A stretch of 6,786 nucleotides of DNA from Desulfobacteraceae bacterium (GTDB lineage: Bacteria; Desulfobacterota; Desulfobacteria; Desulfobacterales; ETH-SRB1): contig DAOWEW010000064.1 in assembly GCA_030638305.1 (NCBI GenBank), positions 1 to 6,786 on the forward strand, written 5' to 3'. Made by a program: the position numbers and the translations under genes. The notes below the pieces were generated by a model that saw only the letters and a program-made list of their open reading frames with translations, was not told the DNA's origin and made no database searches. Shown here one piece after another: positions 1 through 5,728 of the stretch (positions within the stretch are counted from its first letter, which is position 1; every line of letters begins with the position of its first letter).

Positions 1-372
1 AATATATTAATGGTAATAGCTGGCTTGACAGGTTTATTTGTTGCTGGATTAGCATATGCGCAGGATGATATTCAATGGCTGGAGCATGATATCTTTACAA
101 ATCGTGAAAGGCCCGCTGCTGCTTTCCCTCATACACTTCATGCTGATGATTTAGAGCTGGACTGTCTGGACTGTCATCACATTTACAAAGATGGCGAAAA
201 TTTATGGGATGAATCTGAATTGAGTGATTGTACTGCATGCCACAGCCTTGAGGGAGATGGTAAGATAATATCTGCAATGAAAGCATTCCATTCAAACTGC
301 AAAGGATGTCATTTAGAGCAAAACAAAGGCCCTGTTACTTGCGGCGAATGTCATCCCAAGCAAAAGAAATAG
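1..372 (+). CDS. Tetraheme cytochrome c3 (class III), periplasmic; 5' end outside window
   Basis: Small periplasmic electron carrier; in sulfate reducers such proteins shuttle electrons between hydrogenases or formate dehydrogenases and membrane redox complexes. Counting from the first visible ATG (base 10), there are four CxxCH heme sites: C52-H56, C74-H78, C97-H101 and C111-H115. The F39-x-H41-x-x-H44 motif and the His after the first heme site (H57) match the distal ligands of classical c3, and H94 before the third site would be the fourth, so all four hemes can be bis-His. A hydrophobic stretch ending in AYAQ (residues about 3-18) is the core and cleavage region of a Sec signal peptide. 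The visible ATG gives no positively charged n-region and the frame is open to base 1, so the true start probably lies upstream of the window. The C-terminus is complete and Lys-rich. A terminator follows. The heme-site pattern makes the family call firm; the redox partner is unknown. Confidence 0.93.
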   Translation, partial: NILMVIAGLTGLFVAGLAYAQDDIQWLEHDIFTNRERPAAAFPHTLHADDLELDCLDCHHIYKDGENLWDESELSDCTACHSLEGDGKIISAMKAFHSNCKGCHLEQNKGPVTCGECHPKQKK

Positions 373-400
373 ACGTATAACAGATAATGGCTCACTCAAA

Positions 401-440
401 TAATGGAAAGGGGGAATTTTCCCCCCTCCATTATTTTTAT
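401..440 (+). terminator. Rho-independent terminator of the cytochrome gene
   Basis: TAATGGA (401-407) pairs with TCCATTA (427-433), and GGGGG (410-414) with CCCCC (421-425), around an AATTTT loop with a small internal bulge. It is followed by a T-rich tract (431-443). It lies between two convergent genes. The T tract favours rightward transcription; leftward, the stem is followed only by TTATTTGAG, so it may stop the aroQ transcript less efficiently. Confidence 0.85.
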
Positions 441-442
441 TT

Positions 443-892
443 TCAAATCATTGCAGCGATAGCTTCAAGAGCCATAGAATAACCCAGTATGCCAAAACCG
501 GAAATTTGCGCTGTAGCTATATCAGCAATCATTGACTTGTGACGGAATGGTTCCCTTTTGTAAATATTGGAGAGGTGAATTTCAATTATGGGAGCATCAA
601 CAAGAAGAAGAGCGTCACGGATAGCAATACTCGTGTGAGTGTAAGCAGCCGGATTGATAATAAGTCCCTGACAGCCTTCCATTGCGTCCTGTATCTTTTC
701 TACAATTGATCCTTCATGATTTGATTGAAATGTATCTACGGCAATTCCCAGTTTCCTGCCCAGACTTTTCAGGTTTTTATTAATTTCATCAAGGGTCGTT
801 TTTCCATAAATAGCAGGTTCTCTTTTGCCTAACATATTCAGGTTGGGGCCATGGATTACCAATATATTCCGGTGGTCTTTGCGCTTGCTCAT
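443..892 (-). CDS. aroQ: Type II 3-dehydroquinate dehydratase
   Basis: Catalyses reversible dehydration of 3-dehydroquinate to 3-dehydroshikimate, step three of the shikimate pathway, in the cytoplasm; type II enzymes are dodecamers. The 149 residues are full length for the family. Visible motifs are GPNLNMLG (15-22), QSNHEG (56-61), NPAAYTHTS (80-88) and EIHLSN (104-109). R24, Y29, N80, H86, H106, R113 and R117 sit at a constant offset of +5 from the active-site residues of the Mycobacterium tuberculosis enzyme (R19, Y24, N75, H81, H101, R108, R112), with Y29 the expected catalytic tyrosine. The start ATG overlaps the rpe stop (ATGA, 889-892), and an AAGGGA ribosome site lies about 7 bases upstream inside rpe, so translation is probably coupled. 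It is the last gene of the leftward cluster. It is not the type I (aroD) enzyme, which has an unrelated fold. Confidence 0.96.
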   Translation of the reverse strand: MSKRKDHRNILVIHGPNLNMLGKREPAIYGKTTLDEINKNLKSLGRKLGIAVDTFQSNHEGSIVEKIQDAMEGCQGLIINPAAYTHTSIAIRDALLLVDAPIIEIHLSNIYKREPFRHKSMIADIATAQISGFGILGYSMALEAIAAMI

Positions 893-1539
893 ACTTTTTC
901 CCTTAAAAAACCAATTGTCTTTTTGTAATCCTTACTTCCAAAAATTGCTGTTCCGGCTACAAAAGCATCAACTCCTGCAATAGAAATTTCTTCTATGTTT
1001 TTTTCAGTAACTCCGCCATCTATTTCTATCATGGCAGATAATTTTCTTTCTTTAATCATTTTACGAAGAGCCATTATCTTATCAATTGAGTTTTGTATGA
1101 AAACCTGTCCTCCAAAACCGGGATTAACACTCATTATCAACACAAAGTCAACGAATTCAAGGATCCAGTCTATTGACGAGAGCGGAGTTGATGGATTCAG
1201 AGCAACTCCTGCCTTTATCCCGAATTCTTTTATCAGTTGTATAGTTCTGTTTAAGTGCACACATGCTTCAACATGGACAGAAATCAAGGTGGCGCCTGCT
1301 TTTGCAAAGTCCGGAATGTGGAGATCGGGATTTTCAATCATCAGGTGTACATCAAGTGGAAGCGATGTAATACTTTTCGCAGCTTTTGTAATTATAGATC
1401 CCATTGTAATAGTTGGAACAAAATGACCGTCCATAACATCAATATGTATCCAGTCCGCTCCAGCATCTTCAACGGATTTTATTTCATCTCCTAATTTTGT
1501 GAAATCAGCAGACAGTATAGATGGTGCAATAATTCTCAT
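889..1539 (-). CDS. rpe: Ribulose-phosphate 3-epimerase
   Basis: Interconverts D-ribulose 5-phosphate and D-xylulose 5-phosphate in the pentose phosphate pathway; a cytoplasmic metal-dependent TIM barrel. With the start at 1539 the protein has 216 residues, normal for the family, and begins MRIIAPSILSAD. Key residues: H32 and D34 in HIDVMDGHFVP (metal ligands, D34 catalytic), H65 in DVHLMIENP (metal), NPGFGGQ (139-145, phosphate region) and D174 in IDGGV (second catalytic Asp). A longer frame opens at 1563, but that ATG lies inside the end of hipA, has no ribosome site and adds eight residues before the conserved N-terminus. The chosen ATG has AAGGAG eight bases upstream, overlapping the hipA stop codon. 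It overlaps aroQ by 4 bp. Pentose-phosphate flux supplies erythrose 4-phosphate to the shikimate pathway, a loose metabolic link to aroQ. Confidence 0.95.
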   Translation of the reverse strand: MRIIAPSILSADFTKLGDEIKSVEDAGADWIHIDVMDGHFVPTITMGSIITKAAKSITSLPLDVHLMIENPDLHIPDFAKAGATLISVHVEACVHLNRTIQLIKEFGIKAGVALNPSTPLSSIDWILEFVDFVLIMSVNPGFGGQVFIQNSIDKIMALRKMIKERKLSAMIEIDGGVTEKNIEEISIAGVDAFVAGTAIFGSKDYKKTIGFLREKV

Positions 1540-1547
1540 TATAATTC

Positions 1548-1553
1548 TCCTTA
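1548..1553 (-). promoter_or_regulatory. rpe ribosome binding site fused to the hipA stop codon
   Basis: On the minus strand the hipA TAA runs straight into the rpe Shine-Dalgarno (TAAGGAG), with the rpe ATG eight bases further on. This decides the rpe start at 1539 and implies that ribosomes finishing hipA could reinitiate at rpe. Confidence 0.85.
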
Positions 1554-2891
1554 GGGTTCGCACAAAAATAAGTTCATAGTTTTGAGGTCTGTTCGGTGAT
1601 ACCCGGCAATTCTTTTTCTCTGTTCAGGGTTCACGCCTGCTTCTTTTGCAAATTCAGGCCATTTGTTAATTGAATCAATCACCTCGTCAATAATTTCAAC
1701 CGGTCTTGAAATTGATATGGCATTGCCGACGTTAATCAGATCCTCCACAGTGAAATCATCTCGTTTGCCATTGATGGTCATTTGGTGTTGATGGGTCCAT
1801 TTCCCGGCAGAATTATGTGAATACATGACATCAAATGCCGGTGACAATTTCCACTGCCCCTGAGGGCTCATTAAAAATGCAATATTTTTTGTATGATCAT
1901 CCTGATTCCGTCCGATGATGTTGAATACCATCCGTTTAAAAAACTGTATGGCTTCCGTTTTTGTCAGCCGAAGCTGCCGCATGACGGAAAAAGCCTGTTC
2001 GTAGCTGTAAGCTCCGACCATATTAAAGTCATAATGAGCCAGTCCACATAAAGATTGTAAATGCAGTTTAACTCCATTACATCGGTCAAATCTTTTTGTG
2101 AGAAAATGAGCCCTCTTGTTTTCTTCAAGCAATAGACATTCGGTCATAGCAATCCCTGCGGCCTTTGCCATTAAAGAATATGCATATTCTATTCGCCCGT
2201 AGCCCTTTGGTTTTCCAAGTTCAACATCATCAACCCCGTCAAATTTTAACAGCCAGTATTCATATCCTTTAGGGACATCAGATTGGCCGGATATAATATT
2301 GCCTTCATTGTTCATTGCAATAACTGCTTTGGGTCTTGCACCACCTGCAGAGGTTCCAACCCTCAAAATATCTAAAATTGCTTCTGAATTTTCTTTCTCT
2401 GAGTTTCCAATATCAACATTGAGCTGTGAACGTTCCAGCATTATTTTTTGGACAAGCTCTACCATTGAGGCAATTTCCACAGGAACTGCACGATCAAGCA
2501 CACTACTGACAGGTGGTTGAAATTCCAGGGCACCCATACCACGTTTTCCAGTATAACAAAGACGTTCAACAGGGCTGAAATCAGCGGCTGAACAACCATT
2601 CCTTGCAAGCCATGAATTAATTACCTGGTTGCCGAACTTATCCGGAAGAACATCTGCAAGCAATCCCGGCAACCCCATAAAAGTTTCACGATTCAAACCC
2701 GGGAAGCTAAAAATACCATCTCCCCTCAAGGCCTCTTCCAGCCCCATATGTAAAGGAGCAATATCCAGACCTTTTTTTAAAAAAGAGGGGTCATATTCAA
2801 AAATGCAATGCCCGTTCTCTTCCAGCCATGTTACAGCACCGACTGTGTCTCCCCATAGCTTGATAACTGCAGTATCGACTTTTTTTACCAA
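1551..2891 (-). CDS. hipA: HipA-family serine/threonine kinase toxin
   Basis: Toxin half of a HipBA type II toxin-antitoxin pair. E. coli HipA phosphorylates glutamyl-tRNA synthetase and causes growth arrest or persistence; the target here is unknown. The 446 residues compare with about 440 in E. coli. An N-terminal HipA domain (about 1-110) precedes the kinase-like HipA_C domain (about 175-420). Motifs: GTSAGGARPK (179-188), where S181 aligns with the autophosphorylated Ser150 of E. coli; YWLLKFDG with K216 as ATP-binding Lys; the catalytic loop GRNQDDHTKN (327-336) with D332 as catalytic Asp and N336 for Mg; and SPAFDV with D354 replacing the DFG Asp. All kinase residues appear intact. The only reasonable start is TTG at 2891, because a stop lies nine codons upstream and conserved sequence begins immediately. 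It overlaps hipB by 7 bp; AAAGGA lies about 12 bases before it, a rather long spacing. The stop overlaps the rpe ribosome site. Confidence 0.92.
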   Translation of the reverse strand: MVKKVDTAVIKLWGDTVGAVTWLEENGHCIFEYDPSFLKKGLDIAPLHMGLEEALRGDGIFSFPGLNRETFMGLPGLLADVLPDKFGNQVINSWLARNGCSAADFSPVERLCYTGKRGMGALEFQPPVSSVLDRAVPVEIASMVELVQKIMLERSQLNVDIGNSEKENSEAILDILRVGTSAGGARPKAVIAMNNEGNIISGQSDVPKGYEYWLLKFDGVDDVELGKPKGYGRIEYAYSLMAKAAGIAMTECLLLEENKRAHFLTKRFDRCNGVKLHLQSLCGLAHYDFNMVGAYSYEQAFSVMRQLRLTKTEAIQFFKRMVFNIIGRNQDDHTKNIAFLMSPQGQWKLSPAFDVMYSHNSAGKWTHQHQMTINGKRDDFTVEDLINVGNAISISRPVEIIDEVIDSINKWPEFAKEAGVNPEQRKRIAGYHRTDLKTMNLFLCEP

Positions 2892-3214
2892 TTGCTTTGA
2901 TTTTCCTTTGTTGATTTAATCCGTTTTCCTGAAGCTCTTTCTCTCTGCTTACCCATTTGAGCCTGCTGCAACGGGCTGATTTTAACATCCGAAATAAAAT
3001 TGTTTAAATTGTCCAGCAAGTGAAGCTCTCGTAATATGCCTATGATGCTTGACAATTTCCCTTTTCCACCTTCCAGTGATTTGATTGCATTCAGCGAAAG
3101 CTTTGTGGCTTTGGATAATTCCACCTGCGTCATATTTTTACGCAGCCGAAGTCTTTTGATACGATGGCCGATTTCTTCTCCGATGCCAGTATCAGTCATT
3201 GCATAAAAATCCAT
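2885..3214 (-). CDS. hipB: HipB-like antitoxin, Xre-family helix-turn-helix protein
   Basis: DNA-binding antitoxin expected to bind HipA and repress its own operon. A helix-turn-helix of the HTH_3/Xre type spans about residues 12-65: RIKRLRLRKN leads into TQVELSKATKLS and then the recognition helix LNAIKSLEGG. The remaining ~45 residues are polar, basic and probably unstructured, ending in ENQSNW. A terminal Trp after a loose tail is also found in E. coli HipB, whose tail contacts HipA and is a Lon target. At 109 residues it is longer than E. coli HipB (88). The start at 3214 is supported by AAAAAGG nine bases upstream; the next Met (codon 6) lies too far from that site. Position directly before hipA, with a 7-bp overlap, supports the antitoxin role. 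Sequence similarity to HipB proper beyond the HTH is weak, so the name rests on context. Confidence 0.85.
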   Translation of the reverse strand: MDFYAMTDTGIGEEIGHRIKRLRLRKNMTQVELSKATKLSLNAIKSLEGGKGKLSSIIGILRELHLLDNLNNFISDVKISPLQQAQMGKQRERASGKRIKSTKENQSNW

Positions 3215-3263
3215 TATAATATACCTTTTTTGATCTATTAAATCTCAATTTTATACTTTAAAA

Positions 3264-3283
3264 CCTATTTAAAGGCCATTATA
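3264..3283 (-). promoter_or_regulatory. Possible hipBA promoter -10 and operator palindrome
   Basis: On the minus strand a perfect TATAAT lies at 3278-3283. Just downstream is CCTATTTAAAGG (3264-3275), palindromic at 10 of 12 positions and placed where a repressor would block the start of transcription. No convincing -35 box is present at 16-18 bp, and the region is very AT-rich, so chance matches are likely. HipB-type antitoxins normally autorepress through such palindromes. Confidence 0.3.
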
Positions 3284-3460
3284 ATTAATTTAACATTAAG
3301 AGGTTTTGAACCCGATTCTTATAATCATGCTTTCTTTTACTTTTCTAAACAAAAAGTTAAACCGTGACAAGATATTTTTCTTGCTCTTTTCGGTCTTTTT
3401 TCTTTTCATGGCCTATTTTCTTAAGGAAATTCGACTCCTCCAATGCCCATTTTGTCAATT
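3284..3460. other. Non-coding stretch with no recognised feature
   Basis: This AT-rich stretch lies between the putative hip promoter and the palindromic element; the plus strand is pyrimidine-rich over about 3328-3420. It has no convincing reading frame, RNA gene or strong hairpin. Confidence 0.5.
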
Positions 3461-3654
3461 AGGAACGTGGACGAAATAACTTCACCAACTATGCATCACA
3501 GCTTCAGGTCATATTTGCCCGATCTGAAATCACAAAAATATTGAAATAGCTCGCTATTCCTTCAACTTTTGTGCCTATTTCAAATCGGGCAGATAGAACA
3601 AACCTGACCCAAATCTGTACGCCTACTTGGTGAAGTTATTTCATCCACGTTCCT
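3461..3654. repeat. 194-bp near-palindromic element with 28-bp terminal inverted repeats (MITE-like)
   Basis: The ends 3461-3488 and 3627-3654 are inverted repeats matching at 27 of 28 bases, beginning AGGAACGTGG. Inside them lie further nested inverted pairs: 3516-3530 with 3577-3591 (14 of 15), CACAAAA 3531-3537 with TTTTGTG 3567-3573 (perfect), TTGAA 3541-3545 with TTCAA 3561-3565, and a central AATAGC-TC-GCTATT (3545-3558). The less matched segments between still align loosely, so the whole unit can fold into one long hairpin. TTA stands next to GGAACG on both sides (3459-3461 and 3654-3656), which might be a 3-bp target duplication, although part of it can be read as repeat. No transposase frame is inside. 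A non-autonomous transposable element fits best; a large REP-like repeat is the alternative. Confidence 0.8.
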
Positions 3655-3671
3655 TAGTTTCCGAAAAATAC

Positions 3672-3701
3672 TTGACAAAACATCGTATGTTTCCATATGC
3701 T
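3672..3701 (+). promoter_or_regulatory. Sigma70-type promoter for the DUF401 gene
   Basis: TTGACA (3672-3677) is a perfect -35 box. TATGCT (3696-3701) follows after 18 bases as a -10 box (4 of 6). It lies 18 bp outside the palindromic element, which would leave a 5' leader of roughly 150 nt before the ATG at 3861. Confidence 0.55.
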
Positions 3702-3703
3702 CC

Positions 3704-3759
3704 CCCACAAAATTGAAATATAATAATATGAAAATCAATAAAATACCTGTGGGTACCAC
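3704..3759 (+). other. Leader segment with two mutually exclusive short hairpins
   Basis: CCCACA (3704-3709) can pair with TGTGGG (3748-3753). GTGG (3749-3752) can instead pair with CCAC (3756-3759) over a 3-base loop, and the two share bases. Both stems are short, so this may have no function; no known riboswitch class is recognised. Confidence 0.15.
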
Positions 3760-3860
3760 GTTTAAGTATGCCTTGAAATATCCTCATCGAATCCGCTGAC
3801 AGTTTAAGATTTGGGAATAGATAAAAAACTTCTTTCAACGGTAACGAAGGCCTCATTAAT

Positions 3861-5150
3861 ATGCTTCTCGAACTTCCAGCGCTTATCAAAATTATAGCGG
3901 TTTTTGTTTTTATTCTTGTTCTCAGCAGATACGGGATATCTCTTTATATCTGCCTTTTTTCCACGGCTGCAGTGGTGGGGCTCTGGATGGGGCGAGGGCC
4001 TGTTGAAACTGTCCGTCTTGTTCTTATCAAATCGCTGTCCGGTGAAAGCCTGTGGTTGTCCGTAATTATAGTGGAGATTATCGTCTTAAGCCATCTTCTT
4101 AAGGAAGGCCGGCAGATGGAGCGTATCGTCGATACATTCAAGGCAATATCTTTTGGCAATCGTTTTACTTTAGCCTGTTTACCCGCTATAATCGGGCTTC
4201 TTCCAATGCCTGGAGGAGCCCTTTTTTCAGCGCCGATGGTGAAATCAAGCACCGCAGGAAGTGAGCTGTCGGCTGAACTTAAAACAGCAATAAACTACTG
4301 GTTCAGACATATTTGGGAGTACTGGTGGCCATTATATCCCGGGCTGATTCTGGCAATAAGCCTTTTAAACGTGGAACCCTGGCAGCTTATTGCGGCACAA
4401 TTTCCTTTATGTCTCGGCGTCTTGGTTAGCGGGAATCTCTTTCTTTTGTCGACTTATCCAAAAAAAAGATCCAATACAACCCCGTCCCGGAAAGATGTCA
4501 AAAAATTTGTTTATGAGATCATCCCTTTTGGATTGGTCATTTTCACCATGTTCGGCCTTAACTTTATAATCAATTATATAGACCTTCCGTTTGCCTGGCC
4601 CAAATATCTTAATTTTCTTATAGGTCTTATTGTGGCTCAGGGCTGGGTAATAAAAACAAATAATCTACCGGCGTTGCTTATAAAGAAGGCCTTATTCCAC
4701 CGATTCACACTCAATATGGCCTTGATTATATTGGGAATCATGGCGTTTAAAGGTGTTTTGACAGAGACTCACATGATTGGCGAAATACAAGAGGAACTGA
4801 TCCGTTATCATATACCCACGGTTTTTGTGGTGGCTGCTCTACCATTTATCTCCGGCCTGGTCATGGGAATCGCTTTGGGATTTGTCGGCACTTCCTATCC
4901 TCTTATCATTATTCTCCTTCATGGACAGATTCAGGGCGCTGAGATACTTGCCTACTCTACTCTTGCTTATGGTTTTGGTTATATGGGAATGATGATGAGT
5001 CCCGTTCATCTGTGTCTCCTTGTGAGCAAAGACTATTTTCATGCCGACCTGGCCGGAACCTACAAACTGCTTATAAAGCCAATGATATTCGTTCTGGTTT
5101 GGACGATTTTTTTGTTTATGATTTATAAAACGGTATTTGCGCTGTTGTAG
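3861..5150 (+). CDS. DUF401-family integral membrane protein, probable transporter
   Basis: A 429-residue, strongly hydrophobic protein with about 10-12 predicted membrane segments, for example near residues 5-21, 26-43, 64-80, 102-120, 155-170, 218-238, 281-300, 318-342 and 408-427. The hallmarks of DUF401 are present: LLPMPGGALFSAPMV (113-127), the aromatic NYWFRHIWEYWWPLYPG (145-161) and GYMGMMMSPVHLCLLVS (373-389). The MPGG and SPVH segments are conserved, placed in each half, and resemble the paired motifs of ion-transporter-superfamily permeases, suggesting a secondary carrier for an organic anion; the substrate is not known for the family. The ATG has GAAGG ten bases upstream. The protein appears complete. 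A small Cys-rich gene begins 29 bp downstream and may be co-transcribed. The family identification is firm; the function is inferred. Confidence 0.88.
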   Translation: MLLELPALIKIIAVFVFILVLSRYGISLYICLFSTAAVVGLWMGRGPVETVRLVLIKSLSGESLWLSVIIVEIIVLSHLLKEGRQMERIVDTFKAISFGNRFTLACLPAIIGLLPMPGGALFSAPMVKSSTAGSELSAELKTAINYWFRHIWEYWWPLYPGLILAISLLNVEPWQLIAAQFPLCLGVLVSGNLFLLSTYPKKRSNTTPSRKDVKKFVYEIIPFGLVIFTMFGLNFIINYIDLPFAWPKYLNFLIGLIVAQGWVIKTNNLPALLIKKALFHRFTLNMALIILGIMAFKGVLTETHMIGEIQEELIRYHIPTVFVVAALPFISGLVMGIALGFVGTSYPLIIILLHGQIQGAEILAYSTLAYGFGYMGMMMSPVHLCLLVSKDYFHADLAGTYKLLIKPMIFVLVWTIFLFMIYKTVFALL

Positions 5151-5179
5151 TGCCGTAATAATTAGGAGAAAAAATAAAT

Positions 5180-5443
5180 ATGAAAGACACCGATTTGACA
5201 ATCCAATGGAAAGATGGAAACGACGATGCCTTAGAAATAGGCTACTTCAATCCTAACAGCCAGCAGTGCTGCGGGCATTGCGGAGTACCTGGAACTGACC
5301 ATGAACAGTATGCATACAAAACTGAATGTACCATTTGTGGCTATGTTTACGGAACAAATGGATCAGACATGTTCGAAAGGAGATGCCCTGAGTGTCAGAA
5401 AGGGGCCGCAGGGATTAAGTACTGGAAAACTCTAAACAGATGA
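5180..5443 (+). CDS. Small three-CxxC protein, zinc-ribbon or rubredoxin-like; family not recognised
   Basis: An 87-residue soluble protein with no signal peptide or membrane segment. It has three Cys pairs: C31-x-x-C34 (preceded by C30, so a CC doublet), C50-x-x-C53 and C69-x-x-C72. CTICGYVYG (50-58) and RRCPECQKGAAGIKYW (67-82) resemble the two metal knuckles of rubredoxin-like or zinc-ribbon folds, with 15 residues between them; the first pair would supply half of another site or a swapped site. A Zn or Fe site is therefore likely, but whether it is structural or redox cannot be told. TAGGAG lies 11 bases before the ATG. The gap of 29 bp after the DUF401 gene, without an intervening terminator, suggests one transcript. 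Composition and clean ribosome site support a real gene. I do not assign a function. Confidence 0.75.
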   Translation: MKDTDLTIQWKDGNDDALEIGYFNPNSQQCCGHCGVPGTDHEQYAYKTECTICGYVYGTNGSDMFERRCPECQKGAAGIKYWKTLNR

Positions 5444-5476
5444 GTGCATGTGATTGCCGCCCTATGCGCCGCCGAC

Positions 5477-5505
5477 TTGACAGTTTTCCGGATATCGGTT
5501 TTATA
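5477..5505 (+). promoter_or_regulatory. Weak candidate promoter
   Basis: TTGACA (5477-5482) is followed after 17 bases by TTTATA (5500-5505). It lies shortly after the Cys-rich gene and more than 220 bp before ppsA. It could be a second ppsA promoter or chance in AT-rich DNA; the rest of 5506-5622 shows no coding frame or RNA I can support. Confidence 0.25.
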
Positions 5506-5622
5506 TACATAATAAACGTCAGGCCTTGTACTGGAAAAAACCATTATCAGGCGAATTCACGTGCGGCATATTTTGCTTTTTTCCGAGCCCCTATATATAT
5601 GAAAATTAGCGAAAGGTTAATG

Positions 5623-5652
5623 TTGACACTTATATCTTACTGTAGATATAAA
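5623..5652 (+). promoter_or_regulatory. ppsA promoter, sigma70 type
   Basis: TTGACA (5623-5628) and TATAAA (5647-5652) are separated by 18 bases and placed about 75 bp before the ppsA ATG. This is the best promoter match in the gap. Confidence 0.6.
5630..5651. promoter_or_regulatory. Operator-like dyad inside the ppsA promoter
   Basis: TTATATCT (5630-5637) and AGATATAA (5644-5651) are perfect 8-bp inverted repeats around a 6-base spacer. The 22-bp site fills the space between the -35 and -10 boxes, the classic position for a dimeric repressor. There is no T tract after it, so it is not a terminator. The cognate regulator is not identifiable. Confidence 0.4.
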
Positions 5653-5728
5653 CAAATATGAGTGGTTGGCTATTGGTATATATTTTATATTAACAAATTA
5701 CCCTTAAAAAGCTGATTAGGAGACAAAG

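Noticed and set aside
401..433. The hairpin as a strong bidirectional terminator
   Set aside because: Only the rightward side has a good T tract; leftward termination of aroQ is possible but not well supported.
995..1494. Rightward frames opposite rpe
   Set aside because: They are antisense shadows of a well-conserved enzyme, with no ribosome site and no recognisable protein.
1540..1563. Longer rpe start at 1563
   Set aside because: It lies inside hipA without a ribosome site and adds MRTLRRII before the conserved MRIIAPSILSAD start; the ATG at 1539 has an ideal AAGGAG.
3461..3654. The palindromic element as a CRISPR unit or a transcription terminator pair
   Set aside because: There is a single inverted unit with no direct repeats or spacers, and no T tracts follow its arms in the way of terminators.
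3641..3889. An 82-codon leftward frame
   Set aside because: It begins inside the DUF401 gene, crosses its promoter and leader, and ends in the terminal repeat of the palindromic element; no ribosome site or family resemblance.
5440..5661. A 73-codon rightward frame whose ATG overlaps the stop of the Cys-rich gene (ATGA)
   Set aside because: It has no ribosome site beyond the overlap, its composition is unlike a protein, and it runs across both candidate promoters and the ppsA dyad. No domain is recognisable.
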